From NCBI GenBank assembly GCA_030340625.1, contig JAOPHQ010004859.1, positions 152,211 to 216,210 on the forward strand: a DNA stretch of 64,000 bases, given 5' to 3'. A model generated the notes under the pieces. The model saw nothing but the letters and a program-made list of their open reading frames with translations. It was not told the DNA's origin and did not search any database. Source of the stretch: Merluccius polli (Eukaryota; Chordata; Actinopteri; Gadiformes; Merlucciidae). Below are positions 50,821-64,000 of this stretch, in pieces. Position 1 is the stretch's first letter. Every line of letters starts with the position of its first letter. The position numbers were made by a program, and so were the translations under genes.

Positions 50821-50994
50821 GAGAGAAAGAGAAAGAGAGAGAGAGAGAGACAGAGAGAGAGGACAAAGGCTTTAAGAATGGAATTACACTTCAAGACGTT
50901 TTATTTATTTTTTATATTTGACCTCTTTTCCCTAAAGTAGAATGACTCACTCGCTGTGGAAAAATTAGTTTCACACTCTTACTGTTAAAAGGGT

Positions 50995-52168
<1,174 letters not shown>

Positions 52169-52574
52169 TCACTCTCCCCACCACACTGATGGTCGAGCAG
52201 CCATCACAATATTGCCGCTATCGTCGGATCAATCTGTGGTCGGGAGACGGACCAAATCCCCCCCACACCCACCTCTCCCCCAACTCTCCTCCCCTCCCCT
52301 CCCACCCCCATCGTTGAAACACTTACATTGAGACATTTAGTGAGAACAATCCACAGTGTGCAGTCAATATTGGAGTGAGCACACACATTGAGAAAGAAAA
52401 CCAAACAGAGAAAACAACTAGACTGGAGTGCAGGGCAGCTGCATTTGTTTTTATTCCTTCTTTATTAGAACAGTTAGACAGTCAGTTGTTCTTCCACCTG
52501 AGGTTTTTTATGGCACCCGTTGTGCTGAGGAGGTGCTTAGCGCACCCCCCCAATGCCATAGAGCGTCTCTACAT

Positions 52575-52830
52575 CATGGTGGAGGTGATGAGGGTGATGG
52601 TGGTGACGGTGATGGTGGTGGTGGAGGTGGAGGTGGTGGAGCTGGAGGTGTTGGTGGTGATGGTGGTGGTGGTGGTGGTGGTGATGGAGGTGGAGGTGGT
52701 GGAGCTGGAGGTGATGGTGGTGGAGGTGGTGGTGGTTGAGGAGGTGTCGGTTGAGGTGGTTCTGATGATGGTGGAGGTGGTGGTGGTGGTGGGTGAGGTG
52801 GCGTTGGAGGAGGTGATGGTGGAATCAGAC
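52575..52830. repeat. GGT/GGA/GAT trinucleotide repeat
   Basis: Imperfect GGTGGTGAT and GGAGGT runs keep several frames open on both strands. The encoded V/E or T/S repeats are artefacts. Confidence 0.95.
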
Positions 52831-53092
52831 TGCCAGTGGCATATACGGGGTCTTCTGCAGACCATGTGACCACTGATCATGTGACACTGATGTAGGTCAT
52901 CTAGCCCCTGCGGTGGAGACAGGTCAAGCCCCTCCCCCAAACGCCATGACTCCCCCATCAGCAGCCATGTGGCAAATCTGCCGTGACGTGACATGCGTGT
53001 GTGCGTGAGTGCGTTTGTGTGTCAGTATGTGTGTGTACAGTATACTGTATATGTTTGTGTATATGTGTGTGCATGCATGCGTGTGTGTACAC

Positions 53093-53549
53093 CAAGGCTG
53101 AAGTACTCGAGTTCGGTCTGGGTCCCAAGGCCAATTTTTGATGGTCTCGGTCTCGTCTTGGACTTGGAGTGAATTTGACTTCAGTCTTGAATTGGTCTTG
53201 GATGAATTGGTCTCATTCTGAGAAGAGACCAAAGCTGTGCTCCAAATTGATGAGCGACATATTGATTTTAGTACTTTCATAATTTTAATCTCTTTCTAGA
53301 AAGTGCCCGGCAGCGAATGCTTAAATATTTAGAAAGGATATGGTATCTAGCCAAGTAACATTACGTTGGCTTCTTCAAAAATTGCATATTTCAGCCCGGC
53401 AATCAATATGATGACAGCCACAGTCTCGAATCGCATTTATATCTTTGCGGTCTTGGTCTCGACTTGGCCCCGGCCTTGGCCTTGAATCGGACTCGTTTCA
53501 CCAAAGACGCAATCTGGACTTGACTGAGGTGGTCTCCACTACAGCCCTG
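53093..53549. mobile_element. DNA element with GGTCTCGGTCT-type repeats
   Basis: Ends CAAGGCTGAAGTACTCGAG and CACTACAGCCCTG are inverted, flanked by GTACAC at 53087-53092 and 53550-53555. The interior is rich in CTTGGTCTCGACTTGG-like words, typical of a widespread fish repeat. No coding capacity. Confidence 0.6.
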
Positions 53550-53704
53550 GTACACATGCATGCATGCGCACGCACACATTTACACAAACACACATTCTCT
53601 CAGTTCCCCTCTCATTGGTTCACTCACTCGCTCTCTCTTTTGCCGTCTCTCTCGTTCTCACACACAGGCATGCACGCACACACGCTCACACATACCCCAC
53701 ATGC

Positions 53705-53705
53705 A

Positions 53706-53754
<49 letters not shown>

Positions 53755-54127
53755 GTGCCCCCCTGTAAAGTCACAATAAGACCAAAGAAGATCCAGGACT
53801 CAACCTGACCCGTCTCTGTGCATTAGGCTCTGGGCCCTCCAGGAAACAATACGTCTCTCTGTCTCTCTGTCTCTTCTCTCCCTCTCTCTCCTGCTTTATT
53901 TCTCTTTAAATTAAGTTGTATTGAGTTGTTTTTTAATACACTTAAAAAACATTTGCATTACCAAAGCAGTTAAAAAAAGAAACAACCCCCCCCCCCCCCC
54001 AACAATGTTGACTATGTTGATACAAAAAAAGTACAAAAAAAACAGGTATAAATGATGATGAAGTGAAATATGGGTTAGGGTTAGGTTTTTAGACTATAAA
54101 ATACTATACAGATCCTCTGCCTAAGTA

Positions 54128-54169
<42 letters not shown>

Positions 54170-54345
54170 AGTGCACCCAGGGGCCTCCATAGCATTCTAG
54201 AGGACGTTAACAGGGGCCCTGGGTGACGGATGCTCCTGACCCGGGAGGTTGGATAGCAGAGAGGCGGTGAGGTGTGGAGGAGTGTGAGGAGCGGTGTGTG
54301 ACCCTCCACTGATGACCTCTATAAGGGATGCTTATATGCTTTATT

Positions 54346-54399
<54 letters not shown>

Positions 54400-54569
54400 T
54401 GTGCCTATGTATGTGTGGTTATATGCCTTGTGTGTTTACATTTGTATGTCATGGGTTTGCGTTTGCCTGTGCATATGTGTGTGTGTGTGTGTGGGGGTGA
54501 GTGTGCATGTGTGTGTCTGTGTGTGTGTGCGCGTGCATAAATGTATGTATGTGTGTGTGTGTGTGTGTA

Positions 54570-54600
<31 letters not shown>

Positions 54601-55280
54601 CGCGCTCGCTCTCTCTAATATCCACCCATTTATTGTAACCCCTCTGAGTTCTTCTCTCTCCTCTCGCCTAACTCGTGTGAAGTGTCCTTCCTCAAACAAC
54701 CAGGCTACTTTATTAGCTCGCTAGCTGTCTCTTAGCTGTCTCCACTTGCCCATCATATTTTGCCTGCTTATTAAAAACAATATATCTGTCTGCTTGATTG
54801 CTCATCACATACTGTATTGGTATCTTTAATGTTTTTGTGATTAACCAAAGGTTAATATGTGTATTGAGTTAATTGCCTAATTTAAAACAATCAATCTAAC
54901 GACCTACATGAGTCTGCTTGATTGCTTGGACTATTCAGTAATCAGATTTTCAATTTCAATCAAAACATGGAATGTACACGTAGGCCTACTGTACTGATAT
55001 CTTTAACATTTTGTTATTCTTTTGTGTATTGTGTATTTGACCATAGGCTACATGTCAACTACACAAAATATGTTTATTGAGTAGAATTGACTAATTAATC
55101 AATTAATTCAAGAACAACTCCAGGTAGTGCTATTAATGACCACACTTTCAGTAACATAAAGTCATCCATGACAATGCTCATCGCTAATACTCAACTAGCT
55201 TTTGCATGTTCCTTTTGAGACAGGAAGTTGAGACAGCTGCAGCTATTCAGCATCACCATATATATATATATATACTGTAT

Positions 55281-55340
<60 letters not shown>
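53705..55340. repeat. Microsatellite-rich stretch
   Basis: (GT)n 53709-53752; C run 53988-54001; (CT)n 54129-54170; (GT)n 54345-54392 and 54476-54570; (CT)n 54571-54598; (TA)n near 55255; (GA)n 55284-55331. The DNA between (54720-55240) is AT-rich without a recognisable gene. Confidence 0.9.
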
Positions 55341-55341
<1 letters not shown>

Positions 55342-55599
55342 ATGATGGAAGAAAAAAAACAATCAGAAGGAAAACATGCGTATATCAGCCTGTGCTTGAC
55401 AAAAAGGTCTCTCTCTCTCCCTCTCTGTTTCTTTTTCCCTCTCTATCTCTACCTCTCACCACTATCTGATTGTTTCCGTACAGTTAGAGGACAGAGTGTG
55501 ATGGCTGGCTTGACGTTACAGAGAGAGAACATAGAGAAGCAGGGGGAGAGAGATAAAAACAGAGAGAGAGAGAGATTTATGGGAGGGGGGTAAGGAAAG

Positions 55600-58440
55600 C
55601 AAAGGAGAGCTACAGATAGGACTTAAAGATGTGTGTTGAATTGGATTATGATGGCGCTTTGTTCCTTATTATCTTGGCATTTCTGCTCCTTGGTGTCCAC
55701 TGAGACCCGTTAGAGATAGCCCGCATTTAAATGTCTCAAGAATAAGCCCTAATGATCCCGGCGACCCCCAAACATGTTTTATACTGACATAAAAGTGGAG
55801 TAAAGTAGTGTTGCATTCATATAAAGCAAAGAAGAAAAGAGGACTCGGGAGCAAAGACATTGATAAAGAAAGTTCCTTTTTCTTTTCTTTATTACTTTCG
55901 TTTCTTTCAGGACGCCGTTAAGTGCTCCGGGTTGGTCGTTGGTCGATAACATCATTATTATTTAAATACCGAGTCTCCTGCCTCTTGAGGTCATAACTTA
56001 GAGAGGTCGAAGGAGTTGCTTTGAGTATAAGTGACTGTGTGTCTGACAGTACGCTCACACCAAAAGATGAATTTGCACCTCTGGGCGCTCTGGCCACCAG
56101 CCGCCAGGAGGCGGATCGTTGAAGCAGCGCTGCAGACCCCACGTTTGGTTGCACCCAATATCAAGTTTGTCGTTGAGTTCTCAGCAGCCCAGAAAGCATG
56201 ATCAAATTAACTGTTTTCCACGATTTCCCCTGTTTATTATTTAGTATAATAATAAACAGTTAATATTTAATATTTCCAATTGTATTTCCATGTATACAAT
56301 TGACTTGCGGCTATTGTATAGGTGGCAACATATTTGGAATCAAAGTGGAATCTAATCTAATAGAGAGATCAGAATTGGACCCGGTTCTTCACTCTCAGTA
56401 CACAATACAAATGAACAAATGTATTGGGAATGAAGATCACCTTCGTGTTTGCGTCTACGTTTGTGTCTCGGTAGACAAACGGGAAATGGGATCCGGGAGA
56501 CGTCAACAAATAGTTTCTCCTCCATGTCCGCTAGAAACTAGCGGACTATTGGTCGCTGGTTCTGCACAGCTTCGGCGGCATTGTCTATGCCGACGCGCGT
56601 TCTGAAATTGGGCCGTTGGCGCGCCAAAATCCATTCCATACCAAACGAGTGTTTAGCAGCTCCCATCGCTGTATCTTTGTTTTGTAAGTGCATTAAGTCC
56701 AGTAAGTGCATGCGAACTGCCCTGGCTAGGTCGTTTTCTCCCACAAACAAACAAATCCAAACAGGCTTTCGATTCTGTGTTCACGCGCCGCTGCACATGC
56801 TCACACACACAGACTGAGAAGTGAGATTTCAGAGCTAAGATGGTGGCCGCGTTCAGCCTGTGTGATCGTAGAATGAGCCAGTCCCACTGACTGTCCTGGC
56901 GAATGTATCTAAATCAATCTCTCAATCTATCCCGCCCCTCTGATTTATTATTATTTATTACAAAAATATAGGTGTCCCTGGGCTGAAAAAGGTTAAAGAC
57001 CCCTGTACTAGAGTATGGAGTATAAAAGTGTTTGGTGCATCCCAAGTGACTTACAAGTAAATTCAGATTACATGTAGGATGTTAGGGGTATCTTGCTCAA
57101 GGATGCCTACAGGTAGGTAACGGACATTGGGAGCTCAAACCCAGTAACAGAAACTATATTCTTCACCCTTTTTGGGTTGGGCACCCCGTGTCCGACGAGG
57201 AAGAAGCTGTGTTTTAGAAAGCCAGGCAGTGCTCCATGTCGATAAAACAATGATATACGGTGGGACCAAGCGGCGAGGGGAAACGAGCCCAGATAATTGT
57301 TTGTTTGGTGTTTGCTCTCCGACCATGCTGGGGGTGGATGGGTGGGCGGCTCCACCTCAATGAAGGTCACGCTTTATCGAGTGTTTGGCGGCAGTTATGA
57401 TCGTAACCGCCACCGCCACCCGCCACTGCCACTGCCACTGCCACCACTGCCGTTGTTTTTTAGGGCACAACTATTTTTTATTGATTAGACCGTTGGCTTC
57501 CAAATGGCGCGTTTTATTTATTTATTTATTCATTTTATGACCGTTTGAAAAATTGGTCCGCATATACGCCAAGCAGCTCATACACACACATTTTGTTGTC
57601 GTCAAGTGAATGTAAAAACGTAATTTATTGGACGCGAAGAATGAGTTTGGAGATTTTTACAGCCGCAATGGCCTGGACGTAGCACGACAACACAAGCATT
57701 AAGTTATGTGTTTCTAAAATGTTTCCTCACCAAAGAAAATATTTCCCCATCCCAGCATGGTTTTATGTGGACTTATATAATATAAAAATATGAACGTGGA
57801 TGATTAACAAGTTGAAATTGCACAAATGGCAAATCAAATGATGTCATTCGGTTGACTGCTGTTATTTTGGAGATTCAAGCAAAGATGCAGTCCGTGTTTT
57901 AATGCCTACTTTGTTCTAATTCTAATTATCCTCCGATTTAAAGGGATTAGTAACTCTGATTAGAGAAATTATACTGCTCTCTGATGCTGCCTGTTGGACA
58001 TGAGTCAGACTTTGGCGTTGCTTGGTAGTTATTATCATTTCTGTTTTAAACTCTAATCCTCTGACTTACTGTTGTCAGAATTTATGAGGATAATGGTTTG
58101 CCTCTGCTCGTGTAAGAGAGAGAGAGACGTTATTCTTCGTTTTGTTTGTGACTCTGTTTTCCTGCTTTTATGTCAGCTTTATATTAAGCACAGCTCATGT
58201 TTGACTTTTCATGAGAGCGTTCTTACTGTTCAAGCAGTAGGTTTGTGCTTGTTTCCCCTTTGATATTTATACCAAATGTAAACACGTGAATATTAAACTT
58301 TTATCACCACCACCACATATATTTACTATTTAGTCATTCATCCAAAGTGACTCACAGTGAATTCAGATACATGTCATGAAGGAGCAAGTAGGAGTTAGTG
58401 GCTACAGTCAGACATTGGTTTCATCACAGTCACAATCAGA
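55600..58440. other. No gene seen; SINE-like copy and possible conserved non-coding DNA
   Basis: A tRNA-SINE-like repeat lies at 57040-57140 (TATCTTGCTCAAGGATGCC) and another at 58330-58400. Non-repetitive AT-rich stretches at 55640-55860 and 57860-58070 (TTCTAATTATCC, GGGATTAGTAACTC) have the look of conserved non-coding elements. (CCACTG)n occurs at 57410-57450. The remainder shows nothing. Confidence 0.4.
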
Positions 58441-58479
58441 TAAGACACTAAGACACTGGGTTAACAACTAATGAGAGGA

Positions 58480-58735
58480 AGAACGAAGAGGGAGAAAGCA
58501 AAAGAGAGAGAGAGGGAGAGGGAGAGAGAGAGAGAGAGAGAGGGGGGGGGTGCAGAGGGAGAGAGGGGTATAGAAGATGGGAGAGAGAGAGATGCAGAGA
58601 GCTAGAGGGAGAGAGACAGTGAGGGGTATAGAGGGAGGGAGAGAGCGAGAGAAAGAGAAGGAAAGGGGCATAGAGGGATAGTGAAAGACAGACGGCTATA
58701 AAGGGAGGGGGGGGAGAGGGAGATTGAGAGATTAA
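58480..58735. repeat. GA-rich low-complexity DNA
   Basis: Imperfect (GAGAGG)n with G runs. The opposite strand encodes artefactual L/S/P repeats. Confidence 0.95.
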
Positions 58736-60720
58736 CTTCCCAAATGAACTCTCCATTTCCTGACGTCATCTTTAAGCATCCCCAGAGTGCCTGCCCCCCG
58801 GCCGGGTACGTGTTGCAGTCCGTCAGACCCTCCAAGACGGATAATTATGGGATGGATGGAGGGGGGGGGGGGGGGGTGAAAGGTCAACGGAGGGGTCTGG
58901 GCTGCTTCAACCTGGCCCCCGGGCTGTCCTCCAGACCAGACCTCATTAGCCAACATCACGCACACGCGCCCCCCCCCCCCCCCCCCAAAAAAAGCTAATC
59001 TGTATGCTAGCCACTAACACCGCTAATGCAGACATCAATGGGGATGGTTAGCGGTACGCTATGCTCCATGCTCCTGTTCAAGTGCCCAGGTTCAAGGCCC
59101 CCACAACGCGAATCCGCTTGACTGATAAAGGTTTAGCCACAACAAACCGTAGGCTATGAATTCAAATGAGTTCATTTGAAGAGATTTTGTTGTTTTGTTT
59201 GTTTTTCTAACCCTAGTCCCTGTTTAGTATATCTGTAACCGTCCGCCAACCCATCATAGACAAATAATGTGAAACAAAATGGATTCTGTTGCAATACATA
59301 AATATGCTTAATTTGAAATATATTTACACATATTTACATTGACACTTTTATCCAAAGAGATCCACAGGAGTGAGTACATGCCATTAAGGAGCAGGTAGGG
59401 GTTAGGGCATCTTGCTCAAGGATGCCTACAGGTTATGCCGAGTTCACACTCCTGATATTACACTCGCCAACAATTTGCTGAACTCGCAGACAAAAGCCCC
59501 AGCCTGGAGGCAAATCGTAGCGCTCTGAGCGATAACGCTGTAGTGTGAACTGCCTCGAAAACGTGATCTGAGAGACAGAGACGCAGAGGCCCCAGAGATA
59601 TGGAGCAGGTTAAATATCCGGACCTATCGGGGAGTCCAAATCCTGTCGTTTGAAAGGTGTTGCGACCGGCAATGACAGCAGCGATGACCTACAGCCAATG
59701 AGAGCGCAAGACATGGGTGAGAGGAAAACAAGGGTGGGGGGGTCGTAACACAATAATATAGTTTTTATCAGAATAAATTGCCATACACACACACACTCTT
59801 TTCAGTTATTTTTAACAAAAATGAAGCACAAACATTATGAGATACACACTCAATATGAGCAGCCAGCTAGCTAAGTTTTCATTGCATAATAATTTATTTC
59901 CCCTCCAACTCTCTCCGCCTCCATATTCTATTATTTTTCTCCCTTGTTTTTTCACTGCAGATCAGCCCACAAACATCTTGGATTGCAAGCTCCTTGTGGA
60001 CATCCATTTTTGGAAGCGTCACTTCCCGTGTGTGTTTTCGTGACTTCAGGTAGTTTGGAGACCAGTCATACTCGTCTGGGATTCCTCCTGCCTCCACATC
60101 TTGTAATCTGTCGCCGATCAGCCATGTAGTGTGAAACCCACAACGACTTCAAGACACCCGATTACAAGAAAGACAGACGTGTAATGTGTGCAGAACTGCG
60201 ATCTGACAACAAAGTTGTGTCGTGTTCTAGCGGGAATAGGCTGTAGACCTCGGGGTTTGCTACCCAGAAACCATCCGGCTGGGAGTCAAACACCCCTTCT
60301 TAGCCACTAGCCTAATCCAGGCCACCAGTATGAGCTGCCTAGAAAGACCAAGCCAGACCATCCAGTCATCAACCAAACACCTCCAAACCAATATAATCTC
60401 CTCAACAACCATCCTATTCGATCATCACATCCATACCATTCACTCAACATCCACTTAATCATCCAAACCAGTCAATCATTCAACTACTCATACATTCATC
60501 CATCCATTCATCCACCTACCCAATCCATCATCATCTACCTATCTATCCTCAAAAACCAATCCACCATCCATTCATTAGTGTTCAGCAGTGTATTCCTGGT
60601 GGGGGTGCAACAGCTTGAGAACGAATACCAGCTGACTAGACGATAAGGCAGGGGAAAACTACATTGAAACCAAAGCTAGTTCATCACAGGGTCAATCACA
60701 CAATCCAATCCTGGAGTAAT
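58736..60720. other. No gene; repeats and one GTTCACAC-type element
   Basis: A G run at 58860-58876 and a C run at 58971-58986. A SINE-like copy (59330-59440) is interrupted by a sequence beginning GCCGAGTTCACACTCC and running to about 60240, probably a DNA transposon. The SINE text resumes near 60250. CATC-rich DNA follows at 60400-60560. Confidence 0.45.
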
Positions 60721-60739
60721 CTAGTGCTGGCACTTGACC

Positions 60740-60771
60740 TGACCTTGTCAGTGTGTTGTGTGTGTGTGTGT

Positions 60772-60813
<42 letters not shown>

Positions 60814-62270
60814 GCCCCTGCAACCAGAAACAACCAGGAACATGCATACCTGAGGCAAGTGAAATGTGGCAATTCACTGACTACTTTGGGTTATTACTGA
60901 AGCAAATATGTACATTTCGACAAAGCTTAGGTCATATTCATTAGTTTTTTATTCACATGGGACACATGTCTCTTCTCCTCCTTTCTCGCTCACACACACA
61001 CACTACACACAAACACACAGCCACGCTTGCACGCATACACACACAAACACACCACATACTCCCCTTCTAAGACACGCACACAGTGCTAATAAAGGGGTCT
61101 AATCTTTATGCCTTATCTTTCGGAGAATATCCAATTCCATCCGCAGTGAATGATCACTCAATAGTGCATTTCCCACCGAGGCTGACGCATATGCTTTCAT
61201 TAAAAATGAATGTTAATCAAAATGAGCTCAGGAATTTTATAATCAAAATAAGTCCCCCACTTAACCAAGTCCTCTTTTTCCTTGTCTGTAATTACAGTGG
61301 GCCAGTTGTGCCTCTTGTAAGCCGACGACAAGCGGCTGAAAAGTTTTTTTTTTACCTTCTTCCCCTAAATTGCCCTCCTGTTGTGTTCTTTTTTTCAATG
61401 TTGTAAAATATGTCCCTCTTTCGTGGAGGAACAAGCCACTCACCACTTTCATCCAGGCAGAAGGAACGGCTGATTAAATTTGTGTCACACAGGGGGGAAT
61501 CAATCAAATCCCCGAAAACACCACACACACACACAACATATGCCACACGCAAGTGGAAAAGTCAGATTTGTTACAACAGGTCCCATTTAAAAACATTAAT
61601 CAATATTTGTTTTGTTTTCTCACTTCAAGTATCTCACCTCAACCCTCAGGCAAGAAAGTCTGGATGGTCATTTATATTCTGATTGATTGGACAGCGGGCC
61701 ATTCCAGTTACTGATCACCACCCCGGGCAGTTGGGCCTAGCCCAAGAGTTTTATTAAGAGAAGGGATACTCAGTGTCCATCTAAATTTGGCGCAAGTACT
61801 GTGGATGGGTCATGTAAAATGTAAGAGAGTAAGTAACTTTGAGGAGGTAGCTGTGTACTTCGCCGATCGAAGTGTGTCCAGCGAGTGAACTGCTCTGTGT
61901 CAATCGAAACCTGCACAGTAATGTTCATCTGGTTCGGTGATCAGAGGAACCCGGACGGTACTGGGAACGGCCCCTCGGTCAAGGCTCCTTTCCACTCTGG
62001 TAGGCTCGAGTCTGTTTGGCATTCGCAATGTTTAAAAGTATACCCCGTTACTGCTGCATTGTAGCGCCTTTCGAATCAGAATGGATTACTACTATTGCTC
62101 ACTGAATGAATGAATGGATGGATGATGAACTATAGCTACTGTCCCCTGTCTATAGCTACTGTCCTGTCTATAGCTACGTGTTCTGTCTTTAGTTACTGTC
62201 CTGTCTAAAGCTACTGCTACAACCACGTCCGTACTTTCTTGTAACCCTCAGCCTGTTGGCTACGGCCCAG
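60740..62270. other. Intergenic; (GT)n and possible conserved non-coding DNA
   Basis: (GT)n at 60752-60811. A non-repetitive stretch at 61100-61270 (CATTAAAAATGAATGTTAAT, AAAATGAGCTCAGG) may be conserved non-coding sequence. No gene is recognisable. Confidence 0.4.
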
Positions 62271-62345
62271 CTGACAAAAGAAGAAGAAGAAGAAGAAGAA
62301 GAAGAAGAAGAAGAAGAAGAAGAAGAAGAAGAAGAAGAAGAAGAA
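62080..62345 (+). mobile_element. LINE 3'-end fragment with (AGA)n tail
   Basis: TAACCCTCAGCCTGTTGGC, then GGCCCAGCTGACAAAAG and about 22 AGA units, the same kind of tail as the LINE at 6445-11698. Upstream there are tandem CTATAGCTACTGTCCTGT units. Severely 5'-truncated. Confidence 0.5.
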
Positions 62346-63093
62346 CCTGGATCAAATAACCTGAATTCCTCAGTCGGAGGAAAAGTGGGGTAGAAGGGGT
62401 CCTCAGGGCTTCAAGCTCCATCAGTGATAGCATTGATTCTGTCAGACTGTATCCTCCCCTTCCCTTGTATCCTTAACTCCGCTTGGCACTAATCCCTGTC
62501 TCCAAAGGCCCAACAAGACCAGAGCTATTAACCTGCCATTCATTTCTAGAATGGCTCCAAATGTTGCCCATATTGGTTTCTGACCCGGACAACTCTCTGG
62601 ACGCTACGGACTGTTACTGGTACTACAGTAATGTAGCTACCTATATACAGATAGGTTTGACAATTGCCATGTGCTATGTTCTGACAGGCTGTTGCGTTGT
62701 CACCACATGTTGTCTTGTCTACATGTATCCTTTAGAAGCACCACAAGGTTGAAGCAGCTCATTGTGGAGAAAGGCAATGGAGCTCCTTGCTTTGGAAAAC
62801 CAGTGCCGCTGAACCGGTGTGTACCACAACACACCGCAACACATGGACAACTCTGCAGAGTTTGGCTTGGGGCTCTGGTGGACTTCTGTATGAATCCCCA
62901 TTCTGGACCTGGATCAATAGACTATAGGGATGAGACTGCGAGCGGGAGGGTGCGAGTGATGAATACTACGAGAGACGGGTCGAAAAAGAGAGGCTGAAAC
63001 ACAGGTGGTTTTGGGTTGGTAGGTGAAGTAACAGGTGTGGTCTTTTTGAGACCTAGATCTAGCCTAAAGCTATGCTTGGTCATAACTATGTTT

Positions 63094-63096
<3 letters not shown>

Positions 63097-63139
<43 letters not shown>
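63097..63139. repeat. (GA)n microsatellite
   Basis: Uninterrupted GA run. 62346-63096 shows no gene. Confidence 0.95.
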
Positions 63140-63140
<1 letters not shown>

Positions 63141-63868
63141 CAAGACAATTACCTCAGGTACACAAAAGAGACATCTTGAACATGATGTTTTTCCTGCAGA
63201 TTAAATGCTTTAGCGTCATTTTCCATGGCAATTTCATCACATGACACAACTGAACCTGGAAAAAACAATCCAGTCCAGTCCAAATCCATTATTTTCACAA
63301 ACACAAAACATAAATGTATTCAACTCTTGGAAAGCAGTCTCAGCCTGGAAGCCTAGAAACACCATTCATGAGCATCTACAGGAGAGGTCTGTTGTTTTCT
63401 GCCACAACAGAGGGGGGTTCCATAAGCAGCAATTGATTTCTGTGCCAAGCAAATGCCCACTCAAATTTTTTTTCTTTCCTTACTTTTCCTCTTTCCTCTG
63501 CCTCCAGGATTCCTGCTCTCCCTCTTCCTCCCTCTTTCTCTTTCCCTCCCTTTCTGTCTCTCTCCAGGGTGTCTGGCAAATAGAGTTGGCCAATATTCTT
63601 TAGCTTGTTTGTTTTAGTCCGCGCGGCGTGCTATACTATATTCTCACCAGCTTGTCAGCTTGTCATTGAATTCATTTTTTACTCTGCATCTTTCAACATT
63701 TTGTCATCAAGTCTGCCAATCGTCAATCGCCCTTTGTCCAAAATGTAATTGGGGAGGCGTTTGTTGTTTCCCCCTTTTTTTGTAAGACAAACTCTGAGGC
63801 AAAAGCTATTAAACGAGAACATACCAGGCATGGAGAAAAGACAGACATACGCCATTAGATTAATTACT
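63140..63868. other. No gene; possible conserved non-coding DNA
   Basis: A C/T-rich stretch at 63460-63570 precedes non-repetitive sequence at 63570-63850 with TGTCATTGAATTC, GCCAATCGTCAATCGCCC and ATTAGATTAATTAC (homeodomain-type cores). Confidence 0.35.
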
Positions 63869-63910
63869 TTTTTTAGGGGGGGGGGGGTGTTTATCTACAA
63901 AAGCAGATAA

Positions 63911-63913
<3 letters not shown>

Positions 63914-64000
<87 letters not shown>
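63914..64000. repeat. Terminal poly-G run
   Basis: At least 87 consecutive Gs to the window edge, after a shorter G run near 63877. Probably a sequencing or assembly artefact. Confidence 0.9.

Noticed and set aside
52375..52994. Long V/E- and T/S-rich ORFs
   Set aside because: Trinucleotide repeat artefacts open in several frames on both strands.
62277..62344. CRISPR-like array
   Set aside because: The repeats here are simple AGA units; no spaced palindromic repeats occur anywhere in this eukaryotic window.
62483..62752. 89-residue ORF with a hydrophobic C-terminus
   Set aside because: No splice context, homology or composition supporting a gene.

Overview
The window is nuclear DNA of a ray-finned (teleost) fish. 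It carries spliced vertebrate-type genes of families expanded in teleosts: a B30.2 exon of the NLRC3/TRIM16-like type, a CCCH-WWE TIPARP-like gene, a multi-exon HECT E3 gene and an A33/TRIM35-like TRIM gene. It also holds dense fish-type transposons (I/Nimb-like LINE, PNMA-like-gag Ty3/Gypsy, hAT, PIF/Harbinger, P-like, TTAA-type MITEs, a 5S-like SINE) and very abundant (AC)n and (GA)n tracts. There are no prokaryotic or organellar features.

Layout. 0-2 kb: a complete B30.2 (PRY-SPRY) terminal exon on the minus strand, then a tandem-repeat-rich interspersed element. 2-13 kb: a transposon cluster with a Harbinger-type element (2919-4251), a truncated P-like copy, a hAT containing a ~1 kb palindrome (4955-6418), a full-length I/Nimb-like LINE with one frameshift (6445-11698) and a DNA transposon with THAP-coding remnants (11858-13059). 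13.3-15.2 kb: a 5'-truncated LINE on the minus strand. 15.3-34 kb: a decayed HECT-type E3 ligase gene on the minus strand. I traced its exons by hand through splice sites and reading frame. Its N-terminal exon is split by a 4.1 kb nest of elements (29668-33767), and a hAT sits exactly on the donor site of that exon (20237-29620). That hAT in turn holds a young Ty3/Gypsy element with 1034-bp LTRs (20923-29110). 34-39.3 kb: three exons of a TIPARP-like gene (CCCH finger and WWE domain) that stop before any catalytic domain. 40.6-48.1 kb: an intact six-exon TRIM gene (RING, B-box, coiled coil, PRY-SPRY; 487 codons by my splice model), also minus strand. 49-64 kb: no recognisable gene, many simple repeats, a few AT-rich non-repetitive stretches that could be conserved non-coding DNA, and a terminal poly-G run that looks like an assembly artefact.

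The host genes all lie on the minus strand, and all belong to families linked to innate immunity or to ubiquitin/ADP-ribose signalling. Only the TRIM gene looks functional. The most informative feature is the transposon stratigraphy. Two copies of one 9-bp-TSD element (29668-33767 and 43869-44383) act as filled and empty sites for each other. This gives exact boundaries and target duplications for three nested insertions, and the lengths agree to one base. I see no evidence of a new enzymatic system. The candidates for something undescribed are the 9-bp-TSD element family, the transposon with two oppositely oriented start exons (12.1-12.7 kb), the retroelement with unlike LTRs (35.4-36.8 kb), and the possibility that CCCH-WWE and HECT exons once formed one gene.
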